A DNA stretch of 64,000 nt from Cadophora sp. MPI-SDFR-AT-0126 (taxonomy: Eukaryota > Ascomycota > Leotiomycetes > Helotiales > Ploettnerulaceae). Positions 58,143 through 64,000 of the stretch are shown here, one piece after another. The position numbers and the translations under genes were made by a program. The stretch is taken from positions 372,001 through 436,000 of the forward strand of contig JAGMVK010000014.1 in NCBI GenBank assembly GCA_020747065.1, written 5' to 3'. Every line of letters starts with the position of its first letter. Within the stretch, counting starts at the first letter, position 1. The notes under the pieces are model-generated. The model worked only from the letters and a program-made list of their open reading frames with translations. It did no database searches and was not told the origin of the DNA.

Positions 58143-59331
58143 CTAGAAGCCGAGGAGCTTTTCTAGGCAATGGGCTAGACGAGAGAAATGTTCGGGACTT
58201 GGGGACATCAATTTGATATACGCAGGGCGAAATGCATGCCTATTGGGAAAGTTGTAGTGCAATCGATGAGGTGAGATGCCTGGGGATGGTAAGTAAGCAC
58301 CCCTCAGCTCGCATTCTCTCCTTCCATGGATTCCGAGAAAAGTGTCCGAAGCCATCATATGAAAGTCTGCCTTGAAGCCCAATACAGCAACTGGTAGACA
58401 CCATCGGTGAGGGAGCTTGCAGATAAGTTTGTAACAATCAGACCAAGGTTCAAAGGAATATGACAGGTGACAACCGTTTTGCTCCCATGAAGCTCCCGCG
58501 AAGGATTCGTGTTTGAAACAGTACCTGGTGATCTCCCGCACGCCGATTGCTCCTCTGATTCGGCTCACGAGAGCTTGAATTTAATGATGAGTTCGGATTC
58601 GCTTGAACGTGTTGCCCCTGGAGTAAGAGATATCTCGCAGCTCGTGACATACACGTGGGAAAACTTTCCGACTTCAGTGTGGCTTTAGGCAAAGCCCACA
58701 GGATGCAGGAAATGCTTCTGTGCATATCTGATCAGTCATTTAGATTCCAGTACAGCAGCAGCTTGGGAATAATAGCAGATGAAAATAGAGGTGCAAGATC
58801 AGTCCATTATCGTGGAGCCTGGAGAATACACGCGTCCGGAACGTAAACTTCGCGCGCAAATATCGCGGGCAGCACAGCCACCAGAGATGTATTTCCAGCA
58901 GTTCAGGGGACTCGGAACAAGAATTTGATGCGCTGAAAGAGCGAGACCTGTTGAGTTGGGCAACCACTTGAGCCCCTGAGGCCACGTCACTTGAGGTATC
59001 ATAGGTGCGAGTGCATTTTGCGAGGCCATCTGGTTCCGGGTTTGTTGGAGACCTTTTCTCTTGGTATCTTTCCCCTCTTTTTCAAGTTCGACTGTCGGCA
59101 TATTTTGCTCAATGGTCGGCGGTGAAATTGGAGCGCTTTGAGGATAGAAGGCGGATTTTTGATTCGGGCAGAGTTTTGCGTTTGGGAGATTGAGCATGGA
59201 CCGCGACCGCCTTGCACTCTCAGCCAATTACGCCCAAATTTGAGTTTGCGCTCCCCATAGTTCTCTCTTGCCATTTTAGGTCCGGATGTGCAGCCTAGGG
59301 ACCCGAGGCGACGCCATTGGTTTTTTCTCAA
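58143..59331 (-). pseudogene. Possible relic of a Zn2Cys6-family regulator (weak)
   Basis: On the minus strand, separate frames contain fragments reminiscent of the region after the zinc cluster and the middle domain of sterol-uptake-control-like C6 regulators: ASNSCSESPELLEIHL near 58870-58920 and AVLGFKADFHMMASDTFLG near 58340-58400. The usual consensus there is SPELLEL.L and LAFKHDF.MH..LA. No zinc cluster and no continuous splice model were found. This may be a decayed gene or a chance resemblance. Confidence 0.2.
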
Positions 59332-60208
59332 TCGCCAGTTTCACCAACAGAGTCATGAGAGGATCGTGAATGGGAATTATCGGCATTTTGTGAGCGGTGT
59401 CGCTCCTTTAGACCCCACTACACTGCTTAGACCGGGCCACAACTTCATGACAATGCTGCAGAGTGTCTCTGCATAGATACCAAGTCAGACGGGTTTGCCT
59501 TCTTTTTTGCTTCAGAAGAGCGTCGAATCAACCATCGGGAGAGATGCAGAGGCTTGAAGATTCATTTTCATCCGAGACGGGGCCTGACGGCATCCAGCCT
59601 AAACCTGAAGCAAAAGGTGAGAAACAATCTTGAAAGAGCGGTCGACGTCAAAGTGACCCTTCTCCTACCAGGGAAGAGCAGGGCGTCGGGGAGGATGGGG
59701 GTTTTGCGAGGATTCCATCCAGGGAAGCATCCTTTGGCTTCGGCGTCAGGTCCATTGGAAGCCTTGCAGCAGAAATATTATTTTTTAACATTTATTTAAG
59801 TGACTCTTATTGTCGTGGAAGCCTCATCACCAGAGTCTGTCTGGGAAGATTGGAATTATGGATTCGTCCAACGGGTAGGCACGCAGTATGCTGGTTTCCA
59901 CCAGTGTCTGCTGGCCAAGGGATGTCCTATCATTCATGGAATTTGCAAGGCATGGTGGCATCAGGCATCATCGCATCGGGGAATTGGATCTGAAGAACTC
60001 CCGAGAGTATCCTCTGGCGATCTTGCGAGTTTCTTTTTCTCCTTCCTGCTGGCACTCCTTGAAGTACTACAAGGAATATTCCTGGTGACCTCAGAACAGC
60101 CCTGAGAGGAAGGCTTCCCAGGGCTAACTGCTGAAACTCGATCCTTGGCAGCGCAGCTGGAACAAACAACGAAATCCGACTCGACTCCTTCTGATATGAC
60201 GGACATCT

Positions 60209-60236
60209 ATATCAAATATCAGTGTTTATTTGATAT
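60209..60236. repeat. Perfect 10-bp inverted repeat (hairpin)
   Basis: ATATCAAATA and TATTTGATAT flank an 8-nt spacer, forming a perfect 10-bp stem. The AT-rich hairpin is not next to any supported gene. It could be a transcript-end structure or the relic of a small inverted-repeat element. Confidence 0.7.
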
Positions 60237-60447
60237 TTTCTTTTCGCTTATCGGGGGGTCGTAAAGGGGTTGGCTAGGACGGTGATACAACTTCCTGTAT
60301 AGGGCCTAGCTTGTAAACAACGGTGTCGTTCGCTAGCGAGCTTAGGTGTGAAGGGTTCCTGCTTAAGAGACCACACTGACGATTGTTACCCCCAATGAAT
60401 TGCCGCTATTTCGCATTGTGCTGCCAGTCTCCAGCTAGGGTGCCGTT

Positions 60448-60505
60448 TGATAAGCTGCCTTATCATATGATAGGACGTCGTGAATCCCAAGACGGCGTCT
60501 TATCA
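60448..60505. promoter_or_regulatory. Cluster of four GATA-factor (HGATAR) motifs
   Basis: TGATAAG at 60448-60454, CTTATCA (its reverse complement) at 60459-60465, TGATAGG at 60468-60474 and CTTATCA at 60499-60505 lie within 58 bp. The first two form a symmetric inverted pair and the middle includes the 12-bp palindrome TATCATATGATA (60461-60472). Such paired sites are typical of strong binding by AreA/SreA-type GATA factors. The gene controlled is not evident. The candidate small gene at 61692 and the Est1-like gene lie 1.2-1.6 kb away. Confidence 0.45.
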
Positions 60506-61247
60506 CGAGCAGGCTGAGGGCTGAATGTGTGCAGGATAATGGCACGCAACTCGGCGTGTTTCTGACGACCTACGGACAGGAAGCCAACGAATTCAGTAGG
60601 AAGTGGCAGAGTGATAGACGGGCTTTTATGGTTCGAAATTGCTGGGCAAACCGCGTTTCCAAGAATGAGGCTCCTCTGTAATTTCAGTAGCTTCTGTTCA
60701 GGCAAGACAGTTCACTAAGGTTGCACACCATCTACGGGTGTAGTCCGCAAATGGCTGGGCTTGCATATATTGGATTTCTAAGAGGGTGGGGGCGGTATCT
60801 TGTCCACGGTATCCAGATGGGCCCGAAGTCGCCGACTGGTGATTTTTGATCTGTTGTAAGTGATGCTAGACCAGTGTAGTACTTCGGAAGTCTGATGCCA
60901 AAATACCCTACTCAACTTATTAGGAAGGTTTCCGTAGCATCTTGGGTCAGCGGCATCATATGGTGTACAGCGTAGAGTAAGTAATACATGGAGAGTGTAC
61001 AATGATACCTGGCAAGCGAGAAGGACCGTATCAAGAAGCAGTAGGGCGAAGTGAGGTGAGGCGTGGGCCCTGTTTATAGCAGATACTATTGCGCCCTAGT
61101 ACTACCTCACTTGGGCGGCTCTGCAACTCAGTGCCCCAGTTCATTTCATCACTGTTCCCTTCTTTTCATGGGGTCTTAGGTCTGTGTCTGGGTTTGGGAC
61201 TGCTCGCTCTGTACTCTTTCAGCGAGCAGGACCAGCTCTAGATAGAA

Positions 61248-61692
61248 TTAGCGAATCAAAATCCGCCGTCGGTGACTGCGATGAGTTAGCATGGCGCATT
61301 TGTCATTGGCTCCTCTGACGAGGCTGAGTTGATTTGGTGGGTTACAACATTCCTTCTTGCAGGCAGCAGGGTTAGTGGTTGGGCAGGGATGCTTCGGTGA
61401 GCATGTTCGGTCACAGAGCGCGACAGAGGAAGTGCCCTTTGAAGCTGGGGGGCTCTTTGACTTGGAAAATTCGGTTAGGCAATTCGCGAACCATTCGCGA
61501 ACCATTTGCGACACCTTCGGTAGAGCCTCAAACTGTCGTAGAGTAGCATACCATGGCGTAGCGTGGGTATCTGGTCTTTGGTGCCCCTGCCGTGAGAGAC
61601 CGTGAAAGGCCAGGGTAAAGGCTAAGAACGTCTGTCAGGCCGCCAGCCTTGCTTGCTGCCAAAGCAGCGATACATATAACTGAGGGCATCAT
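61248..61692 (-). CDS. Possible small cysteine-rich secreted protein (weak)
   Basis: A start at 61692 or 61689 gives MPSVICIAALAASKAGG, a short signal-peptide-like stretch. A second minus-strand frame below it (to 61248) carries CDRTCSPKHPCPTTNPAACK then KECC, a dense cysteine pattern of the kind found in small secreted fungal proteins. Joining the frames requires an intron ending at about 61526 (ACGACAG). I found no canonical donor in the right phase, only GTTCTT after GGLTD. It is also divergent from the Est1-like gene. It may be a real effector-like gene, a decayed one, or chance. Confidence 0.25.
61485..61506. repeat. Exact 11-bp tandem duplication
   Basis: CGCGAACCATT occurs twice head to tail, followed by a partial third copy (TGCGA). 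It overlaps the weak cysteine-rich reading frame. Confidence 0.8.
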
Positions 61693-62074
61693 GCCCTCTT
61701 TATATTTTTTCTCTATCTCCTCTTCAACCACCTTCTATCTGTCAGTCTCGCATTGCACCTCGGTCGACGTCAGGTTGCTGCTGCCCAATTATTGTACTTG
61801 TAGACTTTTGCTCTCACCCGCTACAGCCAGCACGCCACGCCCTTCAAACCAACTAGCCTGCCTCCTTAGCCGAGCACCAACCACCCAAACTCTACCCCGC
61901 TGTAAGGAAGTCCTTCTCTCTCCCTCTCTCTTCATCGTCCGTCCCACTGTCTATCCCCACGTGGCTTCACTTCACTTCGCTCATCACATCTCGACCACAT
62001 AATACATACCTATATACCACCTCGCCTCTACAGATGAGCAATGCTGACGAGATTCGTCATGTGCAGCTACAACA
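61693..62074. promoter_or_regulatory. Promoter and leader of the Est1-type gene
   Basis: The segment is strongly pyrimidine-rich (cttctctctccctctctcttc near 61911), typical of fungal promoters and leaders. It contains an upstream ATG at 62034 that opens a 28-codon frame overlapping the main start at 62075. Confidence 0.5.
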
Positions 62075-62120
62075 ATGCAGCACGAGCAGCAGCAACCGGA
62101 CGTCAGCCAGAGGTGGATAG
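62034..62120 (+). CDS. Upstream ORF overlapping the Est1-type start
   Basis: The ATG at 62034 opens a 28-residue frame (MSNADEIRHVQLQQCSTSSS...) ending at TAG 62118-62120, in a different frame from, and overlapping, the main start at 62075. Its context (ctacagATGa) is moderate. If the transcript starts upstream, this uORF would reduce translation of the main frame. It may instead be removed by an unrecognised leader intron or lie upstream of the transcription start. Confidence 0.35.
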   Translation: MSNADEIRHVQLQQCSTSSSNRTSARGG

Positions 62121-64000
62121 AGCATATTCGGAAAAATAACCGGACAATTCAGTCTTGGAGCTGCATCTACTGTCGCGATCGAAAGATCTTTACATCAGAA
62201 CCTTCACTATGGCAGCATGCAGAGGCTATGCACCACAATGAGCTGGCGTCCGGGTTGAACGAAAACGTCAAAGTTGACTTCAGGAGAACGTTTGCAGAAG
62301 AATGTGCTCAGAAACGGTACGTATCTTGCACCGAACGTCCAGAAAGCTTCACCGAAAGGTGAACTGCGCCTATTGGTGAACCGTATGGCTGGAATCTGAG
62401 CATGCGGCTGACCAGGCTTCCACAGGCCTACGAAAGACGACTCCTCGCCGAGAAAGCCGAACTACAATGATGCGAATGCAGCACAGCCCGAACCGCCACC
62501 GGCAAGCAAGCGTCCACTCTCCTCACCTGCTCCAGTGCCACGTTCTATTTCGGGAATTGACACTTTGAATATCAATACTCCACGAGGAAGTCAAGATGTC
62601 GACATGCAGGATTTGAGTGAGGAGGGTGCGCAGGCTACAACTGAGCAGCCTAGAAAGCGGATGGCCACAGGAGATGGCATTTCAGCAGGCTCAGCAAGCC
62701 CATATCGTGAGTCATCAGCATCGCCTCCTCCACGGCGTTCAAAAGCTCGACCGACCCCCTCCGGGCAATATGCGGGAAGTGAGAAGGAAATGTTCGACAC
62801 AAGACCCAAGCCTGTGAGTAAGCAATTATGGACGGAAGACACAACACATTTGCCAAAATCCGCCGTGGATCCTTCGAATGTCGCCAGTACACAGACACAT
62901 AAATCAAGAGCACCAGGACTTCAGTCACGCTCCAGAAAGTCTTTCCCAGCAACTGCTCAAGCATTACGAAATCCCCAAAGTCCACCAGGCCCCACGATTC
63001 TGGGTCGGAATGCTTCTTTCCAGAGTCTGCCCACTCGCGAAGATAACTACGACATCATTATGCAGCCTGAGACAAGGGCAATTTCCCAGGAACAACTCGT
63101 AGCAGAAGTAAAAGGGATTTATGCTGGTTTGGGTTAGTTCTTCTTTTCCGGACCAATGACATGGAGCAGTTTCCATATCTCAACCCCAAAATGAGGCTCT
63201 TGTGAAATCTTAAAACTCACATTCTAATTTGTCACAGTAATGGTTGAAGCAAAGTGTATTGAAGTCGACAATAAGCAGGCGACACTCGCACAAGCTGATC
63301 CCACGTCTCAGCCCAAACTCAATAACGAACAATGGTATGTCTTTCCCCTCTGATATCATCATTGGTCAGAGAACCGAGAGATTGGCTCTCGGTGATGATG
63401 TAGAGTGCAAACTGATATCATGTCAGGCAAGCACTCATCGCTCTGCATCGGACTTTGCTCCATGAGCATCATGACTTCTTCCTTGCAAGTCAACATCCGT
63501 CCGCATCACCTGCTTTAAGACGCCTAGCTTCCAAGTACGCGATGCCGGCACGCATGTGGAGACACGGGATTCATTCTTTCCTCGAACTTTTGAGGCATAG
63601 ACTGCCCGCGTCTCTCGATCACATGCTTGCTTTCATCTACTTGGCTTACTCAATGATGGCTCTGCTGTATGAAACTGTGCCCGCTTTCGAAGACACATGG
63701 ATCGAGTGTCTCGGAGACTTGGGCCGGTATCGGATGGCAATCGAAGATGATGATATTCGCGACAGAGAGGTCTGGACAGGTGTCGCGAGACACTGGTACT
63801 CAAAGGCTTCCGATAAGGCGCCAACGACTGGTCGCTTATATCATCATCTAGCGATTCTCGCCAGACCAAATGCTCTGCAGCAGCTGTTCTATTACTCGAA
63901 GTCGCTTTGCGTAGTTATTCCATTTACCTCCGCCCGAGAATCGATCTTGACCCTCTTCGAGCCTGTTCTCAATTCAGATAACGCGCAAGGTCAATATCGC
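62075..64000 (+). CDS. Est1-type DNA/RNA-binding domain protein with N-terminal C2H2-like finger (5' part)
   Basis: The gene runs off the window end. It starts MQHEQQQPDVSQRWIEHIRK, then a single C2H2-like motif, WSCIYCRDRKIF...LWQHAEAMH (C-x2-C-x14-H-x4-H). Introns after CAQKR (GTACGT..CCACAG), after YAGL (GTTAGT..TCACAG) and after NEQ (GTATGT..GTCAG) keep the frame. A ~250-residue Ser/Pro-rich disordered linker follows. Then come a helical domain (LIALHRTLLHEHHDFFLASQ, MWRHGIHSFLELLRHRLPAS) and the Est1 DNA/RNA-binding signature (WYSKASDKAPTTGRLYHHLA, ILARPNALQQLFYYSKSLCV). Proteins with this TPR-like fold include telomerase subunit Est1 and the Smg5/6/7 decay factors. The fungal finger-plus-Est1 proteins are largely uncharacterised. 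A nucleic-acid-binding role is inferred. Confidence 0.88.

Larger units (their letters stand above)
59332..61247. other. Gene-poor block, right part
   Basis: Only short frames occur here. It contains a 10-bp inverted repeat with an 8-nt loop (60209-60236) and a cluster of four HGATAR motifs (60448-60505). No gene could be supported. Confidence 0.45.

Noticed and set aside
1..64000. tRNA, rRNA, CRISPR array, intact transposon or telomeric repeat
   Set aside because: None was recognised on reading. No cloverleaf with a GTTCRANYC-type T-arm, no regular spacer-repeat array, no transposase or reverse-transcriptase motifs, and no TTAGGG runs were seen.

Overview
This window reads as a filamentous ascomycete (Pezizomycotina) nuclear genome segment. 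The genes are broken by short 50-60 nt GT-AG introns with RCTRAC-like branch sites. Fungus-specific families recur: Zn2Cys6 regulators, a HET-domain protein, a DUF3425 bZIP-like protein, ACS-family (Dal5-type) and DHA1-family permeases, and an SREBP-type bHLH factor. A leotiomycete-like fungus would fit, but the species cannot be fixed from sequence alone. I saw no tRNA, rRNA, CRISPR array or intact transposon.

Layout. The left edge holds the 3' part of a HET-domain gene that looks disrupted. From 1.2 to 24.2 kb lies an accessory-looking, gene-dense stretch: a Zn2Cys6 regulator divergent from an ACS permease, a DUF3425 regulator divergent from an SDR oxidoreductase, a second ACS permease, a SAM methyltransferase, two unrecognised proteins (one with 36-residue repeats), a dienelactone-hydrolase/SnoaL-like fusion, and a second Zn2Cys6 regulator. 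This resembles a catabolic or secondary-metabolite neighbourhood, but no backbone synthase is present and co-regulation is only inference. A 4.5-kb gene-free stretch precedes a membrane-anchor-less SREBP-type bHLH gene (28.8-30.2 kb). After another 4 kb without genes come a DHA1-type MFS transporter with a GC-AG intron, an AlkB-like 2OG-Fe(II) dioxygenase with Cys clusters, a 4-coumarate:CoA-ligase-like enzyme ending in the peroxisomal signal AKL, and the single-exon WD40 ribosome-assembly protein Sqt1. A secreted amidase lies at 50.1-52.0 kb. A 10-kb gene-poor block (52-62 kb) follows, and the right edge holds the 5' part of an Est1-type nucleic-acid-binding protein.

Non-coding signals are concentrated in the gaps. 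Upstream of the AlkB-like gene there are six ACGCGT (MCB-type) sites in 1.2 kb and a decayed ~165-bp tandem repeat. Four HGATAR motifs lie within 58 bp at 60.45 kb. An SRE-like decamer lies upstream of the SREBP-type gene. I found no clearly new biological system. The most testable novelties are the MCB/tandem-repeat region, the GATA cluster, the hydrolase-SnoaL fusion that may lack its nucleophile, and several exon models that simple ORF calling would miss.
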